A DNA stretch of 64,000 nucleotides, taken from JANMCE01 sp963791625 (GTDB taxonomy: Bacteria > Actinomycetota > Acidimicrobiia > Acidimicrobiales > Ilumatobacteraceae). A program made the position numbers and the translations under genes. The stretch covers positions 930,001 through 994,000 of the forward strand of contig CAWBTA010000006.1 in NCBI GenBank assembly GCA_963791625.1. The letters are read 5' to 3'. This document shows, one piece after another, positions 1 to 9,014 of the stretch. A model generated the notes under the pieces. It searched no databases. It was not told the DNA's origin and saw only the letters and a list, made by a program, of their open reading frames with translations. Within the stretch, counting starts at the first letter, position 1. Each line of letters begins with the position of its first letter.

Positions 1-181
1 CGCCGGTTCGCACGTCTTCCACCACTTCCTCCAGGTGTTTGAGCAAGCCGTAGACATCATCGGTGGGTCCGGCGGCGACCACGCGGTCGACTGCTTCGTG
101 GATGCGGCCGAGACCCTTGTTGCGGAACTGTGCGAACTCCTCGTCCATTTCCTTGCGGGCGTCTTCGAGCGGTGAGGTCAT
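1..181 (-). CDS. Hypothetical protein, N-terminal fragment
   Basis: An ATG at 181 reading leftward opens a frame with no stop to the window edge, giving 60 residues beginning MTSPLEDARKEMDEEFAQFR. The segment is charged and looks helical, rich in Glu, Asp and Lys. It is divergent from the sugar kinase that starts 33 bp away at 215, so both promoters must lie in or near that short gap. I recognise no family. The gene continues beyond the left edge, so its length and function cannot be judged here. Confidence 0.55.
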   Translation of the reverse strand, partial: MTSPLEDARKEMDEEFAQFRNKGLGRIHEAVDRVVAAGPTDDVYGLLKHLEEVVEDVRTG

Positions 182-214
182 GGTCGCCACGTTACCTTCA
201 CCTACGATCCCGGT

Positions 215-1637
215 ATGCCTCTTGTCGCTGGAGTCGATTCGTCCACGGGGTCCACCAAGGTGGAGATACGACAGACCGATACCGGCGTGCTCGTCGCATC
301 GGGGTCCGCGCCGCATCCCACCACCACGCCGCCCCGTTCCGAGCAGGACCCCGCCTCCTGGTGGGCGGCTTTTGAGGCCGCATGGGCGCAAGCCGGGTCG
401 CCCGAAGTAGCCGCCATCAGCGTGGCCGGACAGCAGCACGGCATGGTCGTGCTGGACGGTGAGGGCGAAGTGTTGCGCCCCGCCAAGCTGTGGAACGACA
501 CCGAATCCGCCGGCGACGCCGACTCGCTCGTGGCAGCCATGCCGGGGGGTGCGTCAGGTTGGGCGGCGGCGTGTGGCAGCGTGCCGGTTGCGGCGTTTAC
601 GGTCACGAAGTTGGCGTGGTTGTGCCGAAACGAACCCGACGTGTGGCGCCGGGTCGCCCAGGTGTTGCTGCCCCACGACTGGCTCACCCACCGTCTGACC
701 GGCCGATTCACCACCGACCGGGGCGACGCCTCGGGTACCGGCTACTGGTCGGCCGCCGAGGCGTCGTACCGCGCTGATCTGCTCGCGCTGGTAGACGGTT
801 CGAAGGACTGGGGCGATGTGCTGCCAACCGTGCTCGGCCCGCTCGAGGTAGCCGGAACCTGGCACGGCGCGCAGGTGGCGTCCGGCACGGGGGACAACAT
901 GGCCGCTGCGCTCGGTGCGGGTTTGCGTCCTGGTGACGTCGCCCTTTCACTCGGCACGTCCGGCACGGTGTACTCCGTGTCGGAAACGCCGACTGCTGAC
1001 CCCAGCGGTGCAGTCGCCGGGTTCGCCGACGCTACCGGGCGCTTCCTCCCGCTGGTGTGCACGTTGAACGCCACCAAGGTCACCGAGGCCGTGCGTCGCT
1101 TGCTTGGCGTCGACCTCGACCGCGTTCAACGAACTCGCTCTGGCATCAGAGGCCGGGTCCGGCGGACTTACGCTGCTGCCGTACCTCGACGGTGAGCGCA
1201 CGCCGAATCGCCCGAACGCCACCGGCGTACTCGCCGGTCTTCGATCCGATGTCACCCGCGAGCAGTTGGCTCGGGCATCTGTCGAGGGTGTGATCTGTGG
1301 GCTGCTCGACGGACTCGACGCCCTTGGCCGCTTCGCACCGGTCGCCGCCGGTCGTTTGGTGCTCGTGGGTGGGGGAGCGCGGTCGGCGGCCTTCCGCCAT
1401 GTGCTGGCCGATCTCACCGGTCGCGCCGTGCACGTACCGTCTGCGTCGGAACATGTTGCTGCTGGTGCGTGCGTACAGGCTGCGGCCGTGCTCAACCAGG
1501 AGGACCCGACGGCCATCGCTACTCGCTGGAATCTCGGCGGTGGAGAAGAGGTCCAGCCGTCCTCGTCCGCCAGTCGCGAGATGGCGGCGGACATTCGTCG
1601 GCGTTATGACGCCCGCCGAGACGCCGAAGGCGCTTAG
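215..1637 (+). CDS. FGGY-family carbohydrate kinase, xylulokinase-like (frameshifted)
   Basis: FGGY kinases phosphorylate sugars such as D-xylulose with ATP in the cytoplasm. The N-terminal half starts GVDSSTGSTKVEI (phosphate loop) and carries VAGQQHGMVVLD, KLWNDTES and LPHDWLTHRLTG; the ATP-side domain has SLGTSGTVYSVSE and, after the break, LPYLDGERTPNRPNATG and VGGGARS. The frame breaks near 1126, where GACCGCGTTC reads through as GAC GCG TTC AAC once one C is removed. The repaired protein is about 473 residues, normal for xylulokinase. The break is more likely a base-calling error than decay, because both halves are well conserved. The start is the ATG at 215. It converges on tsaC with a 4-bp overlap. 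Which sugar is used cannot be decided from sequence alone. Confidence 0.85.
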
Positions 1638-2536
1638 CTGCGGGGTGCAGCGGCCTTCGCGAGGCGCTCGTTGATGGCGGCGCCCAGGCCCCGGTTCGGT
1701 GGCCGGACAACGATGAGTGTGTCAAGGTCGCGTCGATCGGCGTCCCGCAACCAGCCGTAGAGGCCGTGGGCATAGGCGGCCAGGTCCGGACCCGGATCGA
1801 GGATGGCGCTGCGGCCGGGGAGGGCTACCCGCAGGGCTTCGGCCTCGTTCCACTCTCCCACCAGTCTCACCGCGCAGGTTGGCGCGTAGTGCGAAGCCAT
1901 CATGCCCGGCGCCCGTGACGGGCCGGTGGGGTCGCTCGGTACTTCATCGAGCACGACTTCGATCATCTCCATGGTTATGGCGCCGCGGCGCAGCACGGTG
2001 ACCGGTGAGGTGGTGCAGTCGACGATGGTGGATTCAATGCCAACCTCACAGGGGCCCCCGTCGAGAATGACATCCACATCGTTACCGAGATCGATCAGCA
2101 CATCGGCTGCCGTCGTTGGGCTGACTCGCCCGAATCGGTTGGCGGACGGTCCGGCCACACCGCCTGCGAAGTCGACCAGCATCGCGTGGGTCAGCGGGTG
2201 GGCCGGGATGCGAAGCCCGACCGTCTGTCGACCACCCGTAACGGCGAGCGAGACATGGGCAGCCTTCGGCACGAGGAAGGTGATGGGACCTGGGGAGAAC
2301 GCCTCAGCAAGTTTGAGAGCGGATGTCGGCAGTGGGTCGCTCCACTGGGCCAGCTGTTCGATAGTTGCAAGGTGAACTATCAGGGGGTGATCGGTCGGGC
2401 GTCCCTTTACCGCGAAGACGCGAGCGATGGCCTCGTCGTTGCTGGCGTCTGCGCCGAGTCCGTAGACCGTTTCCGTTGGGAAGGCCACCAGCTTTCCGGC
2501 TCGCAGCGCCGCGACAGCGGCGTCAACGTCAGTCAT
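1634..2536 (-). CDS. tsaC: L-threonylcarbamoyladenylate synthase (Sua5/YrdC/TsaC family)
   Basis: This enzyme makes threonylcarbamoyl-AMP from threonine, bicarbonate and ATP, the first step of the t6A37 modification of ANN-decoding tRNAs. The 300-residue protein has the YrdC-domain signatures LVAFPTETVYGLGADA, VKGRPTDHPLIVHL and GPSANRFGRVSPT in its first 180 residues. The C-terminal part (about 190-300) matches the extra Sua5 domain, so it is the long Sua5 form rather than the short YrdC form. Its ATG overlaps the stop of the upstream hydrolase by 4 bp, so the two genes are translationally coupled. Confidence 0.93.
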   Translation of the reverse strand: MTDVDAAVAALRAGKLVAFPTETVYGLGADASNDEAIARVFAVKGRPTDHPLIVHLATIEQLAQWSDPLPTSALKLAEAFSPGPITFLVPKAAHVSLAVTGGRQTVGLRIPAHPLTHAMLVDFAGGVAGPSANRFGRVSPTTAADVLIDLGNDVDVILDGGPCEVGIESTIVDCTTSPVTVLRRGAITMEMIEVVLDEVPSDPTGPSRAPGMMASHYAPTCAVRLVGEWNEAEALRVALPGRSAILDPGPDLAAYAHGLYGWLRDADRRDLDTLIVVRPPNRGLGAAINERLAKAAAPRS

Positions 2537-3222
2537 GGTTGGTCGTCGGTGAGGAACTCGAGCACCGCGTCGATGGCCTTGAAGTTCTCGGTTGTGGCGA
2601 AGTGATCGGTGTTGCGCAGCGTGACCAGTTTCGCGTTCGGCAACGCTGCCACGAGCGCCTCACCCGGACCGGAGAAGTCACGATCGCCCAGGATCACGAG
2701 CACCGGGCAGGTGATGGTGGCGAGATCCTCCGGCGTGAGTTGGTGACCGCGTGGGCGCTTGAAAACTGCGGCTAAGGCAACAGGATCGTTGCCCTCCCGA
2801 TGGGCGTAGTGGGCGAAGACCTGGCTTCCGACATCATCGGCCGGACCGGTACCTTCGACCGCGGCGATGATGCGATTGGTGGCGTCAGGATCGTTGCGGA
2901 AGATGCTCTCACCGATGCCCATGAGCACCAGGCGACGGAAGCGGCTTGGTTCGGTGCAGGCCATCCGAAGCAACGTGACCGCTCCTAGGGAGAACCCAAC
3001 GGCATCGAAAGCGCCGTTCGGCACGGCTTCGGTAACGCGGCTCGACATGTCGGCGTACTGGGCTGGGTCATGCGGTTTGGGCGCGGTGCCGTGACCGAGC
3101 AGGTCCACGCCGACCACCGTGCGGCCGATGTCGTTCAGGAGCGCTTCCCAGCCCGGTTCCTGCCAGGTTTCCCGGAAGTTGCCCCCCCAGCCGTGCACCA
3201 TCACTACGGGAACGTCGCTCAT
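2533..3222 (-). CDS. Alpha/beta-fold hydrolase
   Basis: A serine hydrolase of the alpha/beta fold, about 229 residues, probably cytoplasmic. It begins MSDVPVVMVHGWGGN, the HG oxyanion-hole strand. The nucleophile elbow is GFSLGA near residue 90, and the C-terminal part has VLVILGDRDFSG (acid) and DHFATTENF (catalytic His). I chose the ATG at 3222; an upstream in-frame extension to 3336 encodes non-conserved sequence and would overlap the guaB1 promoter and start. The stop overlaps the start of tsaC by 4 bp. The substrate is unknown; similar proteins act as esterases or lactonases. Confidence 0.85.
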   Translation of the reverse strand: MSDVPVVMVHGWGGNFRETWQEPGWEALLNDIGRTVVGVDLLGHGTAPKPHDPAQYADMSSRVTEAVPNGAFDAVGFSLGAVTLLRMACTEPSRFRRLVLMGIGESIFRNDPDATNRIIAAVEGTGPADDVGSQVFAHYAHREGNDPVALAAVFKRPRGHQLTPEDLATITCPVLVILGDRDFSGPGEALVAALPNAKLVTLRNTDHFATTENFKAIDAVLEFLTDDQP

Positions 3223-3322
3223 GGTCACAACAGTAGTGACACCGCCCGAGAAGCACGATCTGACCGTACGGCCCATAGGCTGTAGCGCTGGTTCTTCGCC
3301 CGACTCTCTGGAGCTGTCCTCG

Positions 3323-4762
3323 ATGCGTTTTCTCAACGATCAAACCCCGCCGTACGACCTGACCTATAACGACGTGTTCATGGTGCCGTCGTTGTCGTCG
3401 GTGGCCAGTCGCAACAGTGTTGATCTCACCACCCCTGATGGGATCGGCACCACGCTTCCCCTCGTGGTGTCCAATATGACCGCGGTGGCCGGGAAGCGCA
3501 TGGCCGAAACGGTGGCTCGTCGAGGCGGTATCGCGGTGTTGCCGCAGGACATACCCATGACGGTGCTGGCCGACGTGATCTCCTACGTGAAGAGCCGGGA
3601 CATTGTCTATGAGACGCCGATCACGCTCTCACCCACCCACACGATTGGTGATGCGCTCAACCTGATCCACAAGCGGGCCCACGGCGCCATCATCGTCGTG
3701 AACGACGACCAGGAACCGATCGGTGTGTTCACCGAGTCGGACGCCGTCGGCAACGACCGGTTCACCCAGCTCGGCGCCATCGCCCAGCAGGACTTGCTCA
3801 CGATCCCGCTCGGAATGGACCTTGAGAAGATCTTCAACGAGCTCAACGGACCGCGCTATAGGGTCGCTCCGGTCGTTTCCGCCGACGGCAAGCTGGTCGG
3901 TGTCGCCACTCGCAAGGGTGCCATGCGTTCCACCATCTATCGGCCTGCGCTCGATACGAACGGCAAGCTCATGGTGGCTGTCGCTATCGGTATCAACGGT
4001 GACCCGGCCGGTCGGGCGTCGTATCTGGTGAATGCCGGCGCCGATGTGCTCGTGGTCGACACCGCCCACGGCCACCAGACCAAAGCCATCGAAGCCGTCC
4101 GCCTCGCTCGGGCCGCCGCACCGAGTGTGCCGATCGTGGCCGGCAACGTGGTGACCGCCGCCGGCACCGCGGCGTTGATCGAAGCCGGAGCCAACATCGT
4201 GAAGGTCGGCGTGGGTCCCGGTGCCATGTGCACCACCCGCATGATGACCGGCGTCGGTCGTCCGCAGTTCTCCGCCGTTCACGAGTGCGCTAAAGAAGCC
4301 GCTCGGCTCGGAGGCCACGTGTGGGCCGATGGCGGCGTGCGCCACCCGCGTGACGTGGCGCTGGCACTGGCCGCGGGTGCAAGCAACGTCATGTTCGGGT
4401 CGTGGCTGGCGGGCACGTTCGAATCGGCCGCCGACACGCTGCGTGACACCGATGGCCGTCTCTACAAGGAGAACTTCGGCATGGCGTCCAGCCGCGCCGT
4501 CAAGAACCGCACCAAGCAGGAAAGCGCCTTCGACCGGGCCCGCAAGGAACTGTTCGAAGAAGGCATCTCATCCAGCCGCATGTACCTCAGCCACGAACGC
4601 CCGGGCGTCGAAGACATCATCGACGAAATCGTCGCCGGCGTCCGCAGCTCGTTCACCTACGCCGGTTCCGCCAGCATCCCCGAGTTCCACGACCGCGTCG
4701 TGGTCGGCATCCAGTCCGCCGCCGGTTACGACGAAGGCCGCCCCCAAGGCACCAGCTGGTAA
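3323..4762 (+). CDS. guaB1: GuaB1-family GMP reductase / IMP dehydrogenase-related protein
   Basis: Member of the actinobacterial GuaB1 family, related to IMP dehydrogenase; the mycobacterial family member has been characterised as a GMP reductase that returns GMP to IMP. The 479-residue protein has an IMPDH-like barrel split by two CBS domains (about residues 90-210). The active-site loop GVGPGAMCTTRMMTG carries the catalytic Cys. DTAHGHQTKAIEAV and GNVVTAAGTAALIEAG are typical barrel strands. I place the start at the ATG at 3323 (MRFLNDQTPPYDLTYNDV), which matches the family N-terminus; the open frame continues upstream to 3119 but antisense to the hydrolase. It converges on the thioesterase with 3 bp between the stops. 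The reductase assignment rests on family knowledge, not on a residue I can single out. Confidence 0.9.
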   Translation: MRFLNDQTPPYDLTYNDVFMVPSLSSVASRNSVDLTTPDGIGTTLPLVVSNMTAVAGKRMAETVARRGGIAVLPQDIPMTVLADVISYVKSRDIVYETPITLSPTHTIGDALNLIHKRAHGAIIVVNDDQEPIGVFTESDAVGNDRFTQLGAIAQQDLLTIPLGMDLEKIFNELNGPRYRVAPVVSADGKLVGVATRKGAMRSTIYRPALDTNGKLMVAVAIGINGDPAGRASYLVNAGADVLVVDTAHGHQTKAIEAVRLARAAAPSVPIVAGNVVTAAGTAALIEAGANIVKVGVGPGAMCTTRMMTGVGRPQFSAVHECAKEAARLGGHVWADGGVRHPRDVALALAAGASNVMFGSWLAGTFESAADTLRDTDGRLYKENFGMASSRAVKNRTKQESAFDRARKELFEEGISSSRMYLSHERPGVEDIIDEIVAGVRSSFTYAGSASIPEFHDRVVVGIQSAAGYDEGRPQGTSW

Positions 4763-4765
4763 CTG

Positions 4766-5197
4766 CTAACCGGCCTGCACGAACTCGCTTAACCACGACG
4801 GCACGCGCACGGGGCGGCCGTTGTTGTTGACGGCACTGTGGGCGGTGATGGCGCTGGCCCGAACCTCGCTCGCAACCGTGAGCACGTAATGCATCTGGAA
4901 GGTGGCTCTCGTCAGGTGGGCCAGGCGGAGGTGGACGTCGACCTCTTCATCGAACCGAAGGGGTTGGATGTAGCCGACCCACTGCTCGATGATGGCGAAG
5001 TCGGTGCCTCCGTCTCGCGTCTCGTGATAGGGGTGTCCACTGGCTCGCAGGTATGCGACGCGGGCCTCTTCGAGATAGGGCAGGTAGCGGCTGTGGTGCA
5101 CCACACCCATGGCGTCGGTTTCGGAGAACCGCACGCGGACCCGATGCGTGAACGCGAAGTCGTCCGGGTTGGTGGAGGGGGGATCACCGATGCGCAT
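4766..5197 (-). CDS. Acyl-CoA thioesterase, 4-hydroxybenzoyl-CoA thioesterase/YbgC-like hotdog fold
   Basis: A 143-residue single hotdog domain, the usual length of the YbgC/FadM-type thioesterases that cleave acyl-CoA thioesters. The family motif FSETDAMGVVHHSRYLPYLE (residues 24-43) contains the catalytic Asp that follows Thr and the helix of the hotdog. The protein continues with EEVDVHLRLAHLTRATFQMHYVL, a typical hotdog strand set. It is divergent from the HAD gene at 5227 with a 29-bp gap that must hold both promoters. The substrate chain is not predictable from this sequence. Confidence 0.88.
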   Translation of the reverse strand: MRIGDPPSTNPDDFAFTHRVRVRFSETDAMGVVHHSRYLPYLEEARVAYLRASGHPYHETRDGGTDFAIIEQWVGYIQPLRFDEEVDVHLRLAHLTRATFQMHYVLTVASEVRASAITAHSAVNNNGRPVRVPSWLSEFVQAG

Positions 5198-5226
5198 AGG
5201 GGCAAAGCTAGGCTCTGTGACCGCTC

Positions 5227-5865
5227 ATGCCCGTACCGTCCTTGGCGCCACTCGCCGCGTTTGATGTCGATCACACCCTGACGCGCCGCGACTGCGTGCT
5301 GCCCTTCATGCGTCTGGTCGCCAGCACCCCCACGGTCGCCGTGACTCTGCTGCGTCATGCGCCGCAGTTGATCGGTGTCGCAATCGGCCGCGTTGACCGC
5401 GATGTGGCCAAGGCGTCCTTGGTGCGCAGCCTTTTTAGCGGCAGGATGGTCGGCGTCGTGGCGGCGCAGGGCCAGGTCCACGCGAACGACACGTTCGCTC
5501 GCTGGCTGCGGCCCGACACCCTGGCGCGCTTGCGTTGGCATCAGGCCGAGGGTCACACCACAGCGCTGGTATCGGCATCGCTCGGACCATATCTTCACCC
5601 GCTCGGGCGTCTGCTCGGAGTCGACCACGTGTTGTGTACAGAACTGGAGCACGACGCGACGGGTGAACTCACCGGCCGCTTCGTGGGCATGAACTGTCGT
5701 GGCCCCGAAAAGGTCGCCCGCCTGGAGGCCCTCGGTGCGCGCCCGGGCGAGGTGTGGGCCTACGGCGATTCGGCGGGAGACCGCGAAATGTTGGCCTGGG
5801 CCGATCACGCACAGCTCATCCGTCGCCGTCAACGGCTCAGCGTCAGCCCAGGGTCTCCGGTCTGA
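5227..5865 (+). CDS. HAD-IB family phosphatase, candidate DPPR phosphatase
   Basis: A haloacid dehalogenase-type phosphatase of 212 residues. Motif I is FDVDHTLTRRD (nucleophile Asp and general acid Asp), the motif II Ser/Thr lies in LVSASLGPYL, and motif III is YGDSAGDREML. The stop overlaps the ATG of the UbiA-like gene (TGATG), so the two are coupled. In mycobacteria the phosphoribosyl-polyprenol made by UbiA must lose its 5-phosphate before DprE1 acts, a job attributed there to a PAP2-type protein. I infer that this HAD enzyme does that step here. A generic phosphoserine-phosphatase-like role is the alternative. There is no signal peptide or membrane helix, so it would act on the cytoplasmic face. 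Confidence 0.82.
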   Translation: MPVPSLAPLAAFDVDHTLTRRDCVLPFMRLVASTPTVAVTLLRHAPQLIGVAIGRVDRDVAKASLVRSLFSGRMVGVVAAQGQVHANDTFARWLRPDTLARLRWHQAEGHTTALVSASLGPYLHPLGRLLGVDHVLCTELEHDATGELTGRFVGMNCRGPEKVARLEALGARPGEVWAYGDSAGDREMLAWADHAQLIRRRQRLSVSPGSPV

Positions 5866-6732
5866 TGCCGCCGCTGCTTCGGGCCTGTCGCCCGCACCAA
5901 TGGCTGAAGAACGCGCTCGTTTTCGCCGCGCCCGGTGCGGCCGGTGTGCTCACCGAAGCGCATACGTTGTGGCGCACGCTGGCTGCCTTCGTTGCGATCA
6001 CCGCCGCTGCCAGCGGCACCTACCTGCTGAACGACGTTGCTGATCGAGAGTCCGATCGCCGTCATCCGAAGAAACGGTTACGACCGATTGCGGCCGGAGA
6101 GGTTTCGGTGCAAACGGCGACGGGTGTTGGGCTGGTGCTGTTGGTGGGCAGCCTTATCTTCGCCTACCGGGTGAACAGCTGGAACTTCGTCGGGGTCGTG
6201 GCGGGCTACGTGGTGCTCACCGTCACCTACAGCCTCTGGTGGAAGCATGTCGCGGTTGTCGATCTCGTCGCGGTCGCGTTGGGGTTTGTGTTGCGAGCCG
6301 TTGCGGGCGCGGTGGCCACCGGGGTGCCGCTGTCGAACTGGTTCCTCATCTGCACATCGTTCGGATCTCTGTTTGTGGTGACCGGAAAGCGTTACGCCGA
6401 AGCCACCCGCTCGCGAGACGACGGCGAGCCCATCGGCCGAGCGGTGCCGTATGACCCGGCGTTCCTGCGGGTGGTGCTCGGCGCTGCGTTGTCGGGCACC
6501 ATGCTTTCGTACGTGCAGTGGGCGTTCGGAAAAGGACAAGGCCGCGGGCAGCAACCATCCGCTCTATCTGGTGTCCATCGTGCCCATGATGATGGCGATG
6601 CTGCGCTACCTGCTGGTGCTCGCCAACGGCGACGGTGGCGCGCCCGAAGAGGTTTTCTACAACGACCGCCCGCTGCAGATTTTCGGCCTGTTGTGGGTGC
6701 TCATCTTCGCGGTGGCGGTGTATGTCGGGTGA
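5865..6732 (+). CDS. Decaprenyl-phosphate phosphoribosyltransferase (UbiA family; frameshifted)
   Basis: Transfers phosphoribose from PRPP to polyprenyl phosphate, the first committed step of decaprenylphosphoryl-arabinose synthesis (mycobacterial Rv3806c). The protein is an integral membrane UbiA-fold enzyme; the first metal-binding motif NDVADRESDRRHPKKRLRP is near residues 53-71, and the RPHQWLKN start is family-typical. The reading frame breaks near 6528: GCGTTCGGAAAAGG gives the expected WAFEKDKAAGSNHPLYL once one G is removed. The repaired length is 288 residues. The gene starts in the stop codon of the HAD gene and ends 11 bp inside dprE1, so the four genes form a tight operon. Homology is clear; the exact lipid chain length is not visible. 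Confidence 0.88.
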
Positions 6733-8105
6733 ACGCGTGACGCGTAAACTGGTGACGGGATGGGGGAGCGCGGCCGCAACGTCAGCCGATGTCGTTCGCC
6801 TCGCCGACGCTGCCTCCGTTGCCGCCGCGGTTGGCGAAGCCGGAGCCCGTGGCGTGCTGGCTCGCGGTCTCGGACGTTCGTATGGAGACGCCGCGCAGAA
6901 CGCGGGAGGGATGCTGCTCGACATGCCGTCGATGCCGCCGTCGATCATGCTCGATGCCGCTCGCGCCCAGGTCACGGCAGGTGCGGGGATCAGTCTCGAC
7001 CAGCTGATGCGCACGCTGGTGCCGCTGGGTTTCTTCGTGCCCGTGACGCCCGGAACGCGCCAGGTAACCGTTGGTGGAGCCATTGCCGCCGACATCCATG
7101 GCAAGAACCATCACGCTGATGGCACGTGGGGTCAGCATGTACGTCGCTTCGGCCTCACCCTGGCCGATGGCTCGCGCCGTGACGTGACGTTGCGTGATGA
7201 CCCCGAAACGTTTTGGGCCACCACCGGCGGCATGGGCCTTACAGGAGTGATCACCGATGCCACCGTCGATCTGGTGCCGGTGGAGACCAGCCGCATGCTC
7301 GTACACACCGAACGGGCCCCGAACCTCGACAATCTCATGGCGCTGATGGAACAGACCGACGCCGCCTACCGCTACTCGGTGGCCTGGGTCGACCTGGTCG
7401 CCACCGGCCGCACGCTGGGCCGTAGCGTGTTGACCGCGGGTGATCACGCGCCGCTGGCGTCGCTCACGGGCAAGGCGGCCGCCGATCCGTTGGCATTTTC
7501 TCCCGGCGAACTACTGACTGCGCCGCCGGTGTTTCCCTCGGGTCTGCTGAACAAACACACCGTGCGGGCATTCAACGAACTCTGGTTCCGCAAGGCTCCC
7601 GAAGCGTCGGCTCGGTCAGGTGCAGAGCATCGGCGCCTTCTTTCATCCCCTCGACGGCGTCGGGATGTGGAGCCGACTGTACGGCCCGCGTGGTTTCCTG
7701 CAATACCAGTTCGTCGTTCCGTTCGGCGCCGAAGAAACGCTGCGCAAGATCGTCGAACGATTGGCTGGTTCGGGTGCGGCGTCGTTCCTTGCCGTACTCA
7801 AACGCTTCGGTGCCTCGAACCCCGGCCCGCTGTCGTTCCCAATGCCTGGCTGGACCCTCACGCTCGACATTCCCGCCGGACTGTCGGGCCTCAACGAACT
7901 GCTCGACATAACCGACCGCGATGTGGTCGAGGCAGGCGGCCGTTTGTATCTGGCCAAAGACAGTCGGCTCGACCCCTCGCTGTTGGCCCGCATGTATCCA
8001 CGGCTGGAGGAATGGCGAGACACGCAGGCTCGCCTCGACCCCACCGGCCGCTTCCAATCCGATCTCAACCGTCGGCTCGGCCTGACGAAAAAGGTGCTCC
8101 CATGA
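6722..8105 (+). CDS. dprE1: Decaprenylphospho-beta-D-ribofuranose 2-oxidase DprE1 (frameshifted)
   Basis: FAD-dependent oxidase that converts decaprenylphosphoryl-ribose to the 2-keto intermediate, the target of benzothiazinones in mycobacteria. Repaired length is 460 residues against 461 in M. tuberculosis. FAD-binding motifs GLGRSYGDAAQN, PGTRQVTVGGAIAADIHGKNHH and GGMGLTG are present, as is GGRLYLAKDSR with the essential Lys. The frame breaks near 7598: removing one C from CCC restores KAPKRRLGQVQSIGAFFHPLD. At the place of mycobacterial Cys387 the codon is ACG (Thr, 7860-7862) in GWTLTLDIP. The start at 6722 overlaps the UbiA gene by 11 bp; its stop overlaps dprE2 by 4 bp. Confidence 0.94.
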
Positions 8106-8855
8106 ACGACGCTGTCGGCGATCCCCAATCCGTGCTTGTGCTCGGCGCGACCAGCGAAATAGCCCAGACCATCGTGCGCTCACTTGTCACCCGCCGCACG
8201 CGTCGAGTCGTGCTCGCCGCTCGTCGGACCGACGCGCTTGATGGCTTCCGCGCCGAGATGGCGACCGCCGGTGCGACGGTGGAGACGTTGGCGTTCGATG
8301 CCGATGACACGGCCAACCACGAAGCCGTGATCGCCACCGCTTTCGCCAAGGACATCGATGTCGTGATCATGGCGTTCGCGGTGCTGGGTGATCAGGCCAC
8401 GTTCGACAATGATGCCGCCGCAGCCGTCGCTGCGGTGCACACCAACATGGTTGGCTCGGTCTCGGCCGGACTCATCGTGGCCAAACATCTGCGCGAAGCA
8501 GGGTCACGGCACGCTGGTCGTGCTGTCGTCCGTGGCAGGTGAGCGGGTGCGGAAGGCAAACTTCGTGTACGGCGCCACCAAGGCCGGGCTTGATGCGTTC
8601 GCGCAGGGCCTGAACGACTCCCTGGTTGGGTCCGGTGCTCGCGTGTTGGTGGTGCGTCCCGGTTTTGTGCATACCCGCATGACCGCCGGAATGAAGCCGC
8701 CGCCGTTCTCTACGGGGCCGCAAGCCGTTGCAGATGCAACCATTCGTGGTCTCCGTACCCACGCCCATACCGTGTGGTCCCCGCCGCAACTCCGGTACGT
8801 GTTCAGTGTGATGCGGCACCTGCCGCGCCCCGTGTGGCGGCGCATGCCGGGCTAA
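8102..8855 (+). CDS. dprE2: Decaprenylphospho-beta-D-erythro-pentofuranosid-2-ulose 2-reductase DprE2 (frameshifted)
   Basis: Short-chain dehydrogenase that reduces the DprE1 product with NAD(P)H to decaprenylphosphoryl-arabinose. It begins MNDAVGDPQSVLVLGATSEIA, close to the mycobacterial DprE2 N-terminus, with the nucleotide-binding LGATSEIA. The catalytic Tyr and Lys are in NFVYGATKAGLDAF, preceded by LSSVAGERVRKA (catalytic Ser). The frame breaks near 8496: CGCGAAGCAGGG must lose one base to read REQGHGTLVVLS. The repaired length is 250 residues, as in mycobacteria. The ATG overlaps the dprE1 stop (ATGA). It is the last gene of the plus-strand operon and converges on aftD-like gene 1. Confidence 0.93.
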
Positions 8856-9014
8856 GTCCCGGTTCATCGCTTCGATGTCACCGCCGGCGGCCAGGGCGGC
8901 CGTAAACCGTGACTGCGTCTGGCCCGATTCCCGCTAATCCTGGTTCGCAGCGTCGCTGTCACGGCTGGCGGCGAGGGCGGCCGTAGGCGGTGACTGCGTC
9001 TGGCCCGAGTCCTG
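8851..9014. repeat. Imperfect tandem duplication, about 82 bp x 2
   Basis: Two adjacent units, 8851-8932 and 8933-9014, align almost end to end. Both start GCTAA and share GGTTC, then GTCAC, then AGGGCGGCCGTA, then GTGACTGCGTCTGGCCCGA. The right unit encodes the C-terminus of the first AftD-like protein. The left unit is the intergenic space after the dprE2 stop and still reads as a degraded copy of that C-terminus. The two units differ at scattered positions, so the duplication is not recent. Confidence 0.8.

Noticed and set aside
8441..8560. Programmed frameshift in dprE2
   Set aside because: The site has no slippery heptamer or downstream stem, and many unrelated genes here show similar one-base breaks, so sequence error is simpler.
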